Positions 1-13,705 of a stretch of 64,000 nt of DNA are shown piece by piece. How positions within the stretch are numbered: the first letter of the stretch is position 1; every line of letters starts with the position of its first letter. The notes beneath the pieces are model-generated. The model had not been told where the DNA came from, ran no database searches, and saw nothing but the letters and a program-made list of their open reading frames with translations. Source of the DNA: Augochlora pura (lineage: Eukaryota; Arthropoda; Insecta; Hymenoptera; Halictidae). The stretch covers positions 3,906,001 through 3,970,000 of the forward strand of contig NC_135779.1 of NCBI RefSeq assembly GCF_028453695.1. Reading direction: 5' to 3'. Made by a program: the position numbers and the translations under genes.

Positions 1-280
1 TCAACTATAATATCCTGTACCAACCCGGTGCAATGTTTCGATCACACTATTACGCATCGATATGCGTCCTTAAGTTTGCCGAATTAGAAAGTGGGAGCAA
101 ACACCGCTCCATAAAAAGCGAGCGTACTCGGTGCACTCGTCACAAGGTACGATCTATGTTCTCGGAGGGTTAAATCGTGGACCGTCCACGGTGGACGGAA
201 CCAGAATCTCGGCTGGATCTCGGACAGATCCGGAGACGGACGTCCGTCGTGAAGCTTAAGGAAAAGGAGATCGGACTCAC

Positions 281-419
281 CGATGGTCACTGGCGAGTCA
301 TCAGGATCCAGGTCCTCTGGATCGCGGCGGTCGTTTCCTGGATCTTCGGAGGGCCGGCGTGCAGAGGTTCCGCTTTGATCTTCGGTTGCACTCAAGTCAC
401 CAACAGACAAACCACCCAC
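281..419 (-). other. possible exon with splice donor at left edge
   Basis: On the minus strand an open frame runs through this stretch and meets a good donor (G|GTGAGT) at 281/280. The peptide is acidic and proline-rich (for example RRDPEDLDPDDSPVT). The frame is closed by TGA at 422-420 and contains no ATG, so if this is an exon it must either be a non-coding 5' exon or join an upstream exon inside the frame. CpG-rich DNA upstream (about 420-1000) could be its promoter, with the gene continuing off the left end. I recognise no protein family. This may be chance. Confidence 0.15.
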
Positions 420-1173
420 TCACTGCAGCAACGCGCACCGTCCTCTTTGCCTATTCTTCGACGACGCTGACGGCGACGACGACAACGACGACAACGGCAC
501 CGTGTGCACCGTGTACACGTTCTCCACGGTGCATCGAGGGGATGGTGGCGGTGTGGTGGGAGCGAGAGGAAAGGTGCGGCGGAGAGGGTGGCAGAGCGTG
601 TCAGAACGTGTTCCCGTTCGCGGCGTGTTCGGGGGTTATTAACGGCGTGTCCTTTCCTACAGGGCTGCGGGGGTGTCCTTTAACTCCTGATTCACGATCA
701 CGTTCACGTCGGCGTCGCGCGGCGTCGCGACGCGTTGCGTTGCATTCGGATCCGGCGGGCTCGCCGCGCCGGCACGTGGTCTCGCGTTACGACGAAACAC
801 TTTCAGCTTGGCCGTCGAGAGAGAGAGAGCCCACGCGTCTCGTGTGCTTGTAATCGCGCGTTCGACTGAGCGGCCGAGTACTCCCGAAGTCCCTGCTCGC
901 GCTCGTGCCGCTCTTCCTGCTCTCTCCTTCCTGCTCCCTCTCGCGATCCGATTCGTCGCCCCTCTCTCTCGCGTGCTCCCCCGCTCGCGCCTTCTCTTTC
1001 TCTCCTCTCTCTCTCTCTCTCTCTCAATCTCTATCTCTCTCTGTTTCTCTTCCTCACTGAGCAGTAGGCTTCTTCGCACGTTCCTTGCGGAACCAGCTAC
1101 CTTCGTCTCCCTTCCGCCAGCTTTCCCGATACTCTTTCTCCGTTATCACTCTCCTACGTCCCTCTCTGTCTCC

Positions 1174-1218
<45 letters not shown>

Positions 1219-4200
1219 ACTCTTTCTCTCCTCTCTCTCTCCCTTGATTCGACTCTCCATCGACGCAACCGCTGATACAGTTTTCGAAAATATTTTTGTT
1301 CCGATGAAGAAACCCCGTTGGCCAATTCCCCGGTCCCAGGCGTTTCGTAACCCCAACGGTTCAAGGGTGCTCGTCGTTGGATCATCGTTTGCGCGACGAT
1401 GCTTCGTGTCGTCGGAACAACGGTGGGGGGTGGACGCTCTTCGAACCGGTTATCTTTCATCCCCCTGCGACAATAGGGACCGAGTCATTTTTCACGATTT
1501 TTTTCGAGCCCGTCTGTTGAACCCTCGCACATTCTTTCGTGTTTATGCGGGAAGATCGGTTACGACTTTTGGATGGCAATCGGTTCCGTGGACGTATTCA
1601 ATGCGTGCGTGTCGATAATAGTAACAATTATTCTGCCAAAGGGTCTAACCCTCGCAAGTTAGCCGTTCCTAGATACATTTAAACTGTAGCGCGCCGATCA
1701 TTTTATTACATTTTCTTCAACGTAGATCCACTTATTTGTTTCCATAGAAATTATCATAACGAATTGGATACTGGATCGAATTGCGACGAATTATTTCTGT
1801 GTTCTAAAGTTCGCTTAACCTCAAAGTTACACATATACTTATCCAAGTTTTTAATCTAATTTCATTTTTTAGCAACAATGTAGCACAAGTGTCTTGCTCT
1901 GTTACTTCCCAATCGTAATCGCGAACATTATGCATCGCAATTTTCAATTTAAACTGCATATACCAAAGAAAATTCGACTTTTATTTTAAATCATGAATTC
2001 GTCAAACGTCTCGAGATCGATATTTGTTGCTTTCGAATAATATTAACTTTTTATACCTGCATAGAGAAATTCGAATTGCGCAAGGTTATTAAAATAAATA
2101 AAATGTACTTGTCTTGTAAACTACCTTAGCGAATCCATGTATAAATTTAGAATCTATTAACATACTGGCTGACAATATTGCAACGTCTGAGCATAAGAAC
2201 ACGAGTGAATACGTGACCGATCATCAATGTGCTAAGATAGCGAATGAAGTAGTGCGAGGGGAAGAGAAAGAAGGCCTTGAAGAGCAGAAGTAAGCAAATA
2301 GCGAAAATTGTTGAATCTTTATAACGGAGCTCGGGTCGCAACAAAGTAGCGTGGCCAAGAATAGGGTTGGCGAATCGCGATCTGATTGCTTCGCAAGCAC
2401 GGTTCTCGGAAAAGCCTTGTTACTGGCTGCGAGATGACCCGCGGGCGTGTCGGTCGCGATCACAGCGATCGCCAACTCTCTTATTGATCATCGCACACGT
2501 CGCATTAAACGTTCCCATTCGACCGCTGGTTCCGCGGGCCTCCGCCCCGCTGCCTCCGTTCACGGTTCATTTGAATACTTTCCCTGCTTTCTTTCGCGAT
2601 TCCAGCCGCATTACGCCACCGACGTTCGAGATTCTTGCGTTTCCGATTCTCCGCATTGTTTCCTGATTATCGAGGAGAACCGTCGCGCGTTACTCGACTT
2701 CGTACTATCCTCTCTCTTTCTCTATCACAATTACATTCAATCGGGCGGCTCGTTATCACGCGACACGCGATAATAAACGATGTTCTACGCCGTGTCGTTT
2801 ACAGTATCAATACGACCCAGTCATCAATCTGTATCGCGTCCGTTCAGTCGACGGTTCAGCTTCGTGAGGGCTCCGAAGCAGATTGTCGGAGGCGGCTATG
2901 CAAAATTCACGTTCGCTCGTTTCCGGAACGTAACAAAAATCGAAACGTCCGCCGGCGAGTTATCCGTGGCATTCGTGCGTCGCGATTCGACGTCGGGTTC
3001 TTTCCTGTACGACTATGAAAAATTCATGCTTCCTCGGGCTCTTCACCAGGGGAGCCGCCTTCGCGTTCGAAAGACAGGGAAGGGGGCGAGGAGGCGAAGG
3101 AGACTACTGGTAATCACCGAGAGAGAAGGCTCTCGTCCATCTTCGTTCCCGACACTCTCATTTTCTTCCAGCTCGCTATCTCTCGGTACACTGAAACATA
3201 GGATTTATTATCTGTTACGTCGCTGCAGCGTCTTTTTGAGGCAGGTTAGGGTGCTTAAGCCGGCATTAGGCCTCACGGAGGTGTTGCCCCCCGGGGCGTT
3301 CACGGTTTCACGTTCCACGTCGGTGAAATCGGTTGACGGTGCCGCCGCTGCCACCGACCGCTGCCATCGCAATCGCAATCGCAATCGCGCTCGCGCTCGC
3401 GAACACCAACCTGGATCAACCTGCGAGCAGCCGCGCCGGTAAATCACTAATTGAGCATTAACCGTTCGCAACGCGTTCACGGTTCGGTACGTTTTATTGC
3501 GTCCCGTTCGCGCGGAACCCCGAACGACTCTCGCGCTCCCGTTCGCAAACGTGGAATCACGATCGTGACGACGACGGCGTTAGGAGAGAGAAATCGGCGG
3601 GAAAGGGCGGACGGACGCGGCTGATATCGCTTCAAGGTTGAATGGACGTTTTAAACGACCTACATGTGGGCCAGTGGGTCAAGTCGACATTAGCGAGGAC
3701 GCGAAGTAGATCGCGCGTGTCGAAATTGGCCGCGCGCGAGTCGCGCTGTTCTCCGGCACGGTCGCGGCGCGCCTGTGTTTGGACTGGCAATTAAAAGCCC
3801 GATAACAAACCCGGTAGATTTCGAGGTCCCCGATATCGATAGATAAACAAGCCTGACACAGCCGCAGACGTCGCGATTAGATTCCCGTTGCATCGATCTT
3901 CATCGCTCCAAAATCGTTCCTCCGCGAGCAAGCGCCCGATGCGGCGTTCCCATGGCGGGGATCGACCACGAAAATTCCGGCATTTTTGCTCGTACCGAGA
4001 CACGCGATACTATTTTATTGTTGTTCCTGCATGTACGAATGAAACCACGCAACTCGTTGTCTGGCCATAGTGTCTCGCTCGCAGCTTTCCCTTTTACGGG
4101 CTGATCAAAGACAGAATCTACTTGGCCGGGACTTTCTTCCTACACCGTTGAGTAATGACTGTTGCCGGAGCATGTCTGCAACGTCGAAACTACGCGCGAA

Positions 4201-6265
4201 CACAGCGGAATCGTTAATTGCGATCGTTCGTCGTTAATTCGTACGGCAAGCGGATCCGGTCGCGGCGGGTTTGACGATTTTGCGGGTCGAACGCAGAGTT
4301 CTCCGGAACTGATTTTTCTGCCTGATCTCGAAAAAGATAAAGATCGATGGCCTGAGGTGCAGTAGTCCGCTGTTGGTAGAATCGCGAGGCGGCAGGATAA
4401 TCCCAATAGACGATTCCGTCCACCTGAACGCTGAGATTTATGCGTCTAATATGACCGGTATTAATTCAGAAATCCGGAGGGTATTACCATCCACGAAACT
4501 ACGCGATTCATAAATCCCGAGATTTATGCGCGCAACACTCTAAGCACTGGAGATATAAACGCTCGCTTGGCCGTGGTGTACGCGGGTTAAATTAACCTTG
4601 AAGTGATTCAATTGCTCGAATAAAATTGTAAATCTTTCGCTACTCGCTTTCAACCCGATCTGCCCGCTTCGGGAACGAATCGCGTTCCGCGGATTGTTCG
4701 GCCACAGGATCCCGGGTAAACGACTCGAACTCGTTACCTGGAACTCCTTTAGGTAGGAAGTTCAATTTTGCGTGGGAACGTCAGCCCCCGAAGTCGCGTT
4801 TTTCTTAATTTACACCGCAATTTTACTAGGTACACTGAACCGATCTAACACGCGCGTCGAATTACCTCTTCAAACTTTTTAGAAATCACCTTATACACAG
4901 TGTTACACGAGCCAGTCGCTCGCTCGCGCTTGCATCACAAACATTCGCATAAGCACAATTAGCTTCTGTCCTCGAAACCATCTTCAACGAAATGAGCGAT
5001 TACATAAAGAAATTCCATACCGAAGAAACAAAAATGTGGCCAAACGGAAAACCGCAGCAGCGTTGAGCGCGCGTGTAAACAAAAATTGCTGAGCAAACAA
5101 CTAATAAATTACAGTGATAAATAAGAGAACGAAGGCATCGATCGTTTAAACGACGAGATGCCACACGTTGAGGGAGACTAGCAGGTGAAAATTCGACTGC
5201 GACCGAGGTCGGGTCTGGGTGTTCGACCGGAGAAAAGCAGGCGAAAAAAAAAAAGTAGAGAAGAGTAACAATTTGCAATTCTACTGTGACACATCGGTGG
5301 CGAAGATCTTTTAGTCGAGGAGGAGACGGAGGTCGTCGCTAGAGGAGGAGGTGGCGGAGAAAGAGAAAGAGGAGGTGGAGGAGGCACACGGGTTCGCTTT
5401 TGCCTGAGCGTACCCGTTCGTTCACCCTAGCGGGGGCACCAACCTGGCTTTACTTCAGTTACACGCCGAGAGAGCCGGCGCTGTATATAGGTATATAATA
5501 CATTCTCGCGTGTACTTACACCTAGTATAGGTAGGTATACGGAGTGTACAGAGAGTGTCCCGGTCGAGCATGATGCGGTTCCACGGCCCTTTACGAGCGA
5601 GGCGGGGTACCGACTTGCCCCGTTCTCCAAAGAGAAAGATCGAGACGCCAAGAGAGAAAGGGACATCCCAGATGAGGTGGAGCGAGCCGCGGGGAGAGGA
5701 GAGGGCACCGAGCCCTTGTGTTCGATCGCTTTCGACGAGGAACGGATCGTACTTTGAAGGAAATTTTATAGACCGATATCGGCGCCGCGATATCGACGAC
5801 CACAGTTAAATATCCTCCGAGGAATTTTTCGCGAGACCGCGAACGACCATCCCGATCAACGCGAGCCTCTGTCCCTTGCTGCCGACGAGGCTCTTCCTTG
5901 GACTAGCAGCTGCTACCAACAGCGACTCCCATTAATATTTGGCCACCGTTCCGTATATCTACTACTACCGCGAACGCTAAGGCTATTACAGTGTAACTCG
6001 CTGATTGTCGCAAATCGTCTCCTCTTTCCTTTTCCCTGGTTTGTTTCTCGCAATTTCTACGACCTCCTCAGAATTTGCATTGCTCCGCTTGTTCGTTTGA
6101 TCGCGCTGCCGCGGCGGGGTCCTTGACCGAACGCGCGGCAATTCGAAAACGCTGACAATTCATAATAACGGCGCTAGGCTGGCTCTTACTCGCGATAGGA
6201 TTGCTTGGCTAGCTGAATTTATCGACACTCATGGAACGTTGTGTGCAGAAAGTCCAATACATATC
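420..6265. other. intergenic region, CpG- and CT-rich, no supported gene
   Basis: No open frame here has family resemblance or a coherent exon chain. The left part (420-1500) is CpG-rich and carries CT microsatellites at 1014-1025 and 1181-1213. A short GCAATC/GCTCGC hexamer run lies near 3367-3400, and a purine-rich stretch (GGAGGA type) at 5313-5383. The open frames seen here are serine/leucine or arginine/glutamate runs produced by the simple repeats. The region could hold 5' exons or promoters of a gene to the left. Confidence 0.5.
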
Positions 6266-6271
6266 TTTATT
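6266..6271 (-). terminator. poly(A) signal of ANAPC15
   Basis: The minus strand reads AATAAA (TTTATT on the plus strand) about 170 bases past the ANAPC15 stop codon, the first canonical signal downstream of that stop. Confidence 0.5.
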
Positions 6272-6437
6272 GGCTCTTTATATAACCTTAACTATCTAGC
6301 GGTATATAAATAAATAATATTAAACTTAGATTTTACTGGTAACTCTTTACAGACGTTTATGCATATCATATAATACTTGAATCGCGTCGAATAAAATTTC
6401 TAGAGGGCCGTAAATGAGAATGGCCCGTAAATATGGA

Positions 6438-7300
6438 TTAAGAGTAGCGGCCGGTATGATTGCTGACCATTCTGATGGACACTGGCTCGGACACGGTATC
6501 CATTGGGCTAGATCTCTGCTGCTGATGCGAGTAGCTCACTTCCATATCAATTTCATCCAATTCCTCTTCCTCCTCTTCGTGTGTATCCGATTCCTCTTCT
6601 TCCCCTTCCTCGCCCTCCACCTCTTCTTCCTCTTCCTCTTCCTCCTCTTCCAAGGACCCTCTCATCTGTTAATAATTGTATCAATTAAAATAAACTTTGA
6701 TTCTTTCGGTCGTTTTTCAACTATACGGAACCAATAAACGGGACTTCATTTGTTCTGGACCTTGTAGCTTTCATAAGAAAATTCTTGGCTCAGTATTCGC
6801 AGATGATCACCGAGCCAACAGTCGATAACGAAGCAACAAAGAAATTTATGATACCCACATATGATAAAAAGTTCAACTCATTTTTGTCGAACGTTTTGTC
6901 ATCATTCCGTCGATGTCTTCATTGTAAGATTGCATATTTATTTGTGGGATGCAATCGTTGAATATTACAAAGTAAATGCAGCAATTGTAAACTAAATGTA
7001 GATAAACAAAAGTAAGGTTAACTTACGTCGCTCAGAGTCTTGCCAATCGGGATGTGATCGTAGCATTGTATCCGAACGCGATCTCTCTAGAAAGAAAAAG
7101 GTATTTGTTTTTAGAAGATTAATAATTTAATTTTATTAATTTAAAGCCTGTCAAAAGAAGATTGTGACACTTACCCGTGCCTGATGCTCGGCTTCAAGCG
7201 CAGCCACCTCACTTTCATCGTCACACGGTCTGTCGGCATTGAACCATAACGGATCCGTGGCCCTGGGCTGCAAATTTGGCCATAATGGCATAATTGACAT
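6438..7300 (-). CDS. ANAPC15: anaphase-promoting complex subunit 15
   Basis: Small subunit of the APC/C ubiquitin ligase; in other animals it promotes turnover of the mitotic checkpoint complex on APC/C in the nucleus and cytoplasm. Three exons join in frame: 7300-7175 (42 codons, donor GTAAGT), 7086-7027 (20 codons, donor GTAAGT) and 6665-6438 (75 codons then stop), giving 137 residues against 121 in human. The conserved N-terminal core is clear: PLWPNLQPRAT, then LWFNADRPCDDE, then HIPIGKTLSD, matching the family pattern of WFN.DRPC and PIGK. The last exon encodes a long Glu/Asp tract, as in the family, then a less acidic tail. Exon 3 begins with ATG by coincidence and should not be taken as the gene start. 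The gene is divergent from Ctr1. Family identity is firm; the tail beyond the acidic run is unique to this sequence as far as I can tell. Confidence 0.9.
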
Positions 7301-8075
7301 CTTGAAACTGATTATTACGCACAGTATTTCACAAAATTTGAGGAGCAACCGATGCACCCACTCGCCAGATTATGAAAAGTACACAAACGGTTTGCGCGTG
7401 CGCACGCATATGCACGTTTACGTCGGCGCGTAACAATTTGAATTCAAACGCAGTTTGTAACGAAACAGAGAAAACCTTATTTTCGTCATGGTTATTAAAT
7501 ACAGGCATTAAATGTACAACTTTAGATTTCTATGCTACTTATGCATTATAAATTAATTATCAAGATTTTCTTACGTATACTTATATAACAAAACAAAAGA
7601 ATATGGAATGGTTGAATTTTTGTAATTTTTTCAATTCAATCAATTGGCGTAAGCAATACATGAATCGTGAATCCTTTAACCGTAAATATTCAGCTGCTAG
7701 CTTAATAATCACGTTTGTTTGTTCTACAAATACAGATGCTTCCTTGACTGTTACGAAAAAATATTGAACATAGATTACGGTTGTTCGAACACACAACGCC
7801 ATCTGTCGAAATATTATGAGATTCGCCTACCACCGCTCTAATGTCACGTGTTTACTCGCCGTAAACCCAGTCTTCGTTATTTTACATATCCGCGGCGATG
7901 GAGGAAACCGAGAAAGACTCGTGCAGTTTATTAATGGATCTCTGAGAGGTTGCTTGGTCCGTTCGCGCAGAGGAATCTCTGTGAAAACGTCCGTTTTAAT
8001 TGCTCATTATCTCACCCGATTAATCTTACTCGAATAGTATCGAAGGCGTGACATAACCTCGACGCTTCAAAAAAG
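7301..8075. promoter_or_regulatory. shared upstream region of ANAPC15 and Ctr1, with probable Ctr1 5' UTR exon
   Basis: This stretch separates the ANAPC15 start from a strong plus-strand donor (AAAAG|GTAAGTG) ending at 8075. Since the Ctr1 start codon directly follows a splice acceptor at 12243, a non-coding Ctr1 exon must lie upstream, and sequence ending at 8075 is the best candidate. A CACGTG E-box lies near 7845. The transcription start is not visible; a bidirectional promoter is inferred from the head-to-head arrangement. Confidence 0.4.
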
Positions 8076-11000
8076 GTAAGTGTGTTCGCCTGTCATCCTT
8101 TAGTTATCAAATATAAATAATTCAACGCGAGATGACCGTGGATCAACGAGATTCTATTTAAACGCTTCATTCAGCAGTTTCCATTGCCGCGTATTCCCCC
8201 GCTACGATTCTTGTCATACAAATTAAACCCAAAGTCAAACCGAACGACCTAGATTGACAGCTGCGTTCGCATTACTAAAATGCAGCAACCGACTCCTATA
8301 TAATCGAACTTTCGCCTATGCGGAATGCGATCGTAACGAGTCGTTTCTCACGTCGTAATTAACGCGATGTCATTTTTTATTGCATTCATCGTCAAAGTCG
8401 ATGGTACAATACTGGTATCTTACTCTCTTGTGGCAAGATAGAGGTCGATCCCCCTTTTTTACAAATATATATCCGACATATGTTACGTGCAATGCAACGC
8501 GATAGTTAAGTCAGATAATAAGTGAATGTAATTGATAATAAGCGAAGCGAAACTCTATATCCGCGAAATCATGCGGAATCAAATTCACGGACGTGCTTAA
8601 ATTCTACGATTACATTACTAGAATGCTGTGTATACATTTTATTTTGCAGGGATAGCATATCAGTTCCGACTGATTCATACAGTTTCCGTTTCGGTTTATG
8701 AATATAAGATTCGGCAGGAAATCTTGATATCGATGTACCGCGCGTTAATTACAAGCAATTAAATATCATCAACTCAATTGAAACCAATATCGGCCGTTCT
8801 TACTCGATCGCTTATCCATTACCTAACGACATACCCCTACCTCGTTCACTGCCCCTAGCATGTCCGAAGCAATATAATTTCTTGATTAAATTGTTCACTA
8901 TGTCGCTGAGAATTTCCATTGTCTTTATTTTAACGTGTGAACGTACTTTCGCACGTTTCGCGAGAATTAATCGATAATCGGAGCATCCTCTTCCATGAAA
9001 GCCATAATACGTATACCCCGTGCAAGGAATCTTGGTATTCCAATATAAGAATTCCTGACGGATTGGTACGGCTGTTTATTGGTAATTTTTTTCCTTTAAA
9101 TCCATCGTTCATTCGAAATGCTTTAATGAATCGATTACTGTTCCAATCGAAACACAACCGAATTTCGGTTATCGGAAAAATTGGTTGTCAGTGCGCTGAT
9201 TAGTCCAGCATTCGATTATGAGAATATCGATCAACAGGTTGATCGATTATTGGAAAATAAATAAAATACTACGGCGAATAAAACGAAACATTAACGATAT
9301 CGTTTAAGAGTTTAAGTCTAGCATGCTCAGAACAAATGCAGAAGCACTCTATATTAACCGCCAGGACAGATTTCCTGTTTTCCAACGGTGTCCCCTGTCC
9401 ATATCATCAAGCCTAATCGTGTGCGGTTAACGCGGCAAAATTATTAACCACGGACTAACAACGATGACGCGCCATCTTACACCTGGATTTAACCTTTATT
9501 CGTTCCGCTATGTTACGCGCGCGTCTGATTTCCAGAATTCGATCGATGCCATACCTGTTTCGTCGGGTATACAATTTCCGTGTTTTGTTCTCGTTACCGT
9601 TCGAACGGACAATGACGTTTATACGCTATGCTCAAGGATATTGAACAGTGAAGCACAATTTATAGATACATACTAAATGCGCTTTCTAAATAAGCGGGTG
9701 ACGATGGTTTATGTCGTTATTCGTTTAAATATCAGTGATGATAAAATTAAAACAAATTGGTCGGACATTACGTTGTGCACGGTCGTTATCGAATCTGTTG
9801 TAAACGGATAAAACGATAATGTCGGTAATAAGTGAATTCGTGACCGATGAAACTCGTGTAAAACATGTTCCAAGAAATAAACTCGCGATAAACGGTAGCT
9901 CATGAAACGCACAGTAGGTTCGAAAATTCCGCTCAATATGCCTTGGCTTTGTCAATATTATCCATTATCATTTTTTATCTGAAATGCAAGCAAATAACCA
10001 CAAAATGTCCCGCAAGCAATCCTCGATAAGGAACTATTTCATATCCGATGGAGCGTTCGTCACGCGGTTTCACAGGTCACAAACTGGCGTTTTTAAAAAC
10101 ACAATACCTCTCGTGTTACGTTTCTTTCGCAAAGGAGTAGAATTCTGTCGGAGCATCGCATTTCAGATCGACATTCTTCGTGCTTACAGTTCCCTGCTTG
10201 ATTGCAATGATATTCTTTAATACGCCTATTTATGACGCATAGCTTTGGATTGGCTATAAACGAGAATTATTTGATCGGTGTCGAACGGAAGTATCGTCAG
10301 TAAGAGGATTGAAAAACTTCCGTGGAACGAATCCCGGCGAGATTTAACAAGATGAACCATTTCGTGCGAAATGGTTGCAGCGGACGATCTTGAAGAAGCG
10401 ATCATCCTAGTTGCTCAGGAGTGTACGCATTGTGCTGTCGATGAAAAGAAACGTTAGAACTCGCGTCCATCTGATAGTAAAACTCGCAAGAGTTGCCCCG
10501 TAGACTCGAGGCACGAATTGCTCTGGAAACGCATTAGAATCATTCTCACAATACGAAACGTGCTCGTGTAATGAAAGTAGTTCTGCGGGAGTCGCGTTGT
10601 AATCACGTTATATCGTCGCAATAAAGAAATTATATGAAAGAGTAAAACGACTCGAAGCTGTTCTCAAACTGGATACACAATCTTCGAGTATTGCCGAGAT
10701 ATTGTTATTCCCGCTCGCGTGAGAAACTCTCGCGTCGAACGGACACGCGGCTTACGGAATCTCGCCACGTTGTTGGTCCGCTGAATCTATCCTCCGAAGA
10801 AATCCGCTTTAGAAAGTGCTCCGACTCGTGTCGCTTTTTCATGCCGCTCTCTTTCGTACTCTTTTGGTCTCTTTCGTACCATCTCTTTGTTCTGCTAGCC
10901 AGCCCAAGCAACAGTCATGAACTCGTTTCTTTTGGTACTTCTGTTCCAAACTCGTTCATGGCTAGCCTGGCAGACTGCCGAAGGGAAACGGATCGCTTCA

Positions 11001-12243
11001 CGAAAACCGCTGCGTTAATTAAGAATGAGAAAGTACCGATGCGGCAGATAGACTCCTGCTAGATCCCGTTCGATCACGGTAGATTGGCGCGTCCGGTGCG
11101 ATCGCGCGGGACTGTTTTTCAAGCGGTATTAACGCCAGTGTATCCGCTCGCATGCTAATGTCCAGTTGACAGTACAATCTTTTGTTAATAGCTCGTCGAT
11201 TATACGGAAACATTGGCGTTCCGCATCCCGATTGCATCGCTCACACGTGATCAATATTCAAGATCCACGCAACAGGTGGTCACGGGTATCCACAACTCGC
11301 GTGTTTCGCTGGAAACGCGCGCGGAGATTTTTCGACAGATCTGTGATTGAAACTTTTTTCTGAAATTATTCTTCTTCTAGCGCTTGGATTTTCTTAAAGC
11401 CGCTTTAGTTTGCTCTATTTTATTGCCTCACTATTTCACGTTTTTTCTACTCCGATTACGTTATATGTACATTGTTCAAGGTCTGCACACTTCTTGTTCA
11501 TACTTGTGATTTGGAAGTGTCTTTTCAACGTGGCAAGGTTGTCGAAGAACTCCTTCTACAATAGGTTCCCGTTACCGAAAGCGTTTAAAAAGTCGCTTCT
11601 CCGTTACTGATCCGACATGGTAGTTTTTTCTCATATCCGGATCGTGGTTCGATACCTTTCCTACGGTCGTTAGTAACATTCGTAGAACAATCGATTTTGT
11701 ATACTGTTTCGTCCTTCGAGAAAATTACATATTGTAGCAATTAACGGCGGAAGAAGAATAATTTAAAAATCCGCCGCGATAATTCTCAATAACAAAATAC
11801 GGGGAAACGCGATAGTCCACCAACGACGGCCGTACGCGCGTCCGAACACTGTGCACTGTAGCTGCCCAGAAAGTTACCTGCCATTGTTTTTAACCGTCCG
11901 AGAATTATTATCCTCTGCAAGTAATTATCAAGCGATTACCGTTAATCTTGTTGTCTCAAGATACTGAATCTTTTTATTCGTTTATGAGTGATTAAAATCG
12001 ATCGAGCATCTGAAGTAAGACCGCGATTGTTCAGTTCTCGACATTATTACGTCGTTTTATAGCTTCAAAATAAAAATTTCGTTGCACGCGCGGGAGAATT
12101 AATGACCGTGCCGCATATGGAAGAAGTTGAACAATTTCCAAAACGATAATTTATAAATCAAATACAATCGCTCGATAGTTTTCAACGTGGGAAACCAATT
12201 CATCTATTTCGCTGTTCTATCATGTTATTTTTTTTTTTTATAG
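8076..12243 (+). other. probable first intron of Ctr1, no gene seen
   Basis: The stretch begins at a consensus donor and ends with a polypyrimidine run and acceptor (TTTTTTTTTTATAG) directly before the Ctr1 start codon. Only short open frames without family resemblance occur inside. A small perfect palindrome (AACCATTTCGTGCGAAATGG and onward) sits near 10354. The intron assignment is inferred. Confidence 0.35.
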
Positions 12244-13411
12244 ATGTCCCACGATCATGTGCATATGATGAATGCATCGACACTGCATGCAGCTCACGAT
12301 GCACACGCCCACGGGGGGATGCATGACCATAGTTCCATGGCTCATGATTCCATAAACAGTGCAGAAACGTGTGTCAGCCCGGGGATGCATATGGTACGTA
12401 TGTTTGGTAAACGATCAAGTCGAGTAACAAGTGATAAAGTTCGATAGAATTAATGTATAAACAAGGACGCAAGGAATTCAGCGGTAGTCGTGATTACAGA
12501 TGACATTCCACGGGGGATACTGTGAGAACGTGTTGTTTCAATCGTGGAAGATCTCGTCGGTCGGCGGTCTCGTAGGATCCATGATCGGTATCATGATCAT
12601 GGCTGCGCTCTACGAGGGGCTCAAGTATTATCGGGAATACCTATTTTGGAAAACTTATAATGCCCTCCAGTATAGGCGTGTCACAATGCCAGTAGAGAAG
12701 AATGTCGTGGCAGAGGATGATCGCGTCGTACAGTAAGTGTCACTACATTGATTTTCGATCCTCAACAGATCCTCGATTTTCTTTGATTCGATACGATTCC
12801 ATAACAGAGTTGCTTTATTCATTGTTCAACTTGATTTTATTTTTTAGTACGGTTGGAGAAGTAATTCATAAACAGCCGTAAGTAGATGAACATAATTGCA
12901 TTGGTTTTTAATCATTCTTTTTTATGAATAATACAGCTTGTTTGTGAAACTGTACTCTATAAGAGTCTACAGATCAATGGCTGTAATTCTCGCATGCACT
13001 CTATTCATATTTGTGAATCACACATTTCAATCTTTTTTCTTTGGCGTACGCATATGTATACTTTGCTTCACTTTACTTTGGCAACTCTTCCTCCTTCTGT
13101 TCGGATCGTTAGTGCATGATGTAACAACCGTACACGTATGTACGATGCATATTATCTCGTCAGATCGACGTAAACTTGAAATTAATCTGTTTGGTGTATA
13201 TTTGTGCAGGCCCACGATGTTGTCATGGATGCATACATTTCAAACGCTCTTACACATAGTGCAAATCGTCCTGTCATATTTCCTCATGCTGATCTTCATG
13301 ACCTACAATGTCTGGTTGGGCTTTGCCGTAGTGTTCGGTGCAGCGATCGGTTACTTCTTGTTCGGATGGAAAAAATCTGTTATCGTAGACGTTACAGAAC
13401 ATTGTCATTAG
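12244..13411 (+). CDS. Ctr1: high-affinity copper uptake protein (Ctr1 family)
   Basis: Trimeric plasma membrane importer of reduced copper. Four exons join in frame: 12244-12393, 12500-12732, 12848-12877 and 13210-13411, total 204 residues. The N-terminal ectodomain is rich in His and Met (MSHDHVHMMN, HAAHDAHAHGG, GMHMM), the copper-capturing part. Then comes the family segment FHGGYCENVLFQSW and TM1 (VGGLVGSMIGIMIMAALYEG). After a cytosolic loop come TM2 with the MxxxM selectivity motif (MLIFM in FLMLIFMTYNVWLG) and TM3 with the GxxxG packing motif (GAAIGYFLFG). The protein ends in a Cys/His pair (EHCH), the usual copper hand-off site. The third exon is only 30 bases long and encodes part of the TM1-TM2 loop. 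The start follows an acceptor directly, so the 5' UTR is on an upstream exon. The gene converges on Rab9. Confidence 0.93.
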
Positions 13412-13699
13412 CTGTTTCTATAGATGCAATTATAATATTGCATCCTTACGTCGAGGATGTACATATCTGTACATTATAGTAAAGTTCTTACTATGCAGGG
13501 AATTTTAGACAAAAGGAACGAATTACGTGCAGCATACATGTATAGAAAGTATCATAGCTCCAAATTCAGGATGTTCACAGAAACGTATGGAGGAGAAGTT
13601 TTTAGTTTAAGTTTATTCTTATGCATAGTTGTTGTCATGCATACAGAATGCGATTTCAGTTGTTCATTAGAAAAAGGTAGCACGGTCTAATGGTTATCG

Positions 13700-13705
13700 A
13701 ATAAA
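13700..13705 (+). terminator. candidate poly(A) signal of Ctr1
   Basis: AATAAA about 290 bases past the Ctr1 stop. A second AATAAA at 13988-13993 could give a longer 3' UTR. Confidence 0.45.

Noticed and set aside
808..1618. Open frames rich in Ser/Leu or Arg/Glu around the CT repeats, also at 25943-26443, 27745-28149, 32852-33284 and 35080-35448
   Set aside because: Low-complexity translations of CT/GA microsatellites with mirror frames on both strands; no domains or splice context.
11643..11670. GTGGTTCGATACC resembling a tRNA T-arm
   Set aside because: No matching acceptor, D and anticodon arms could be assembled around it.
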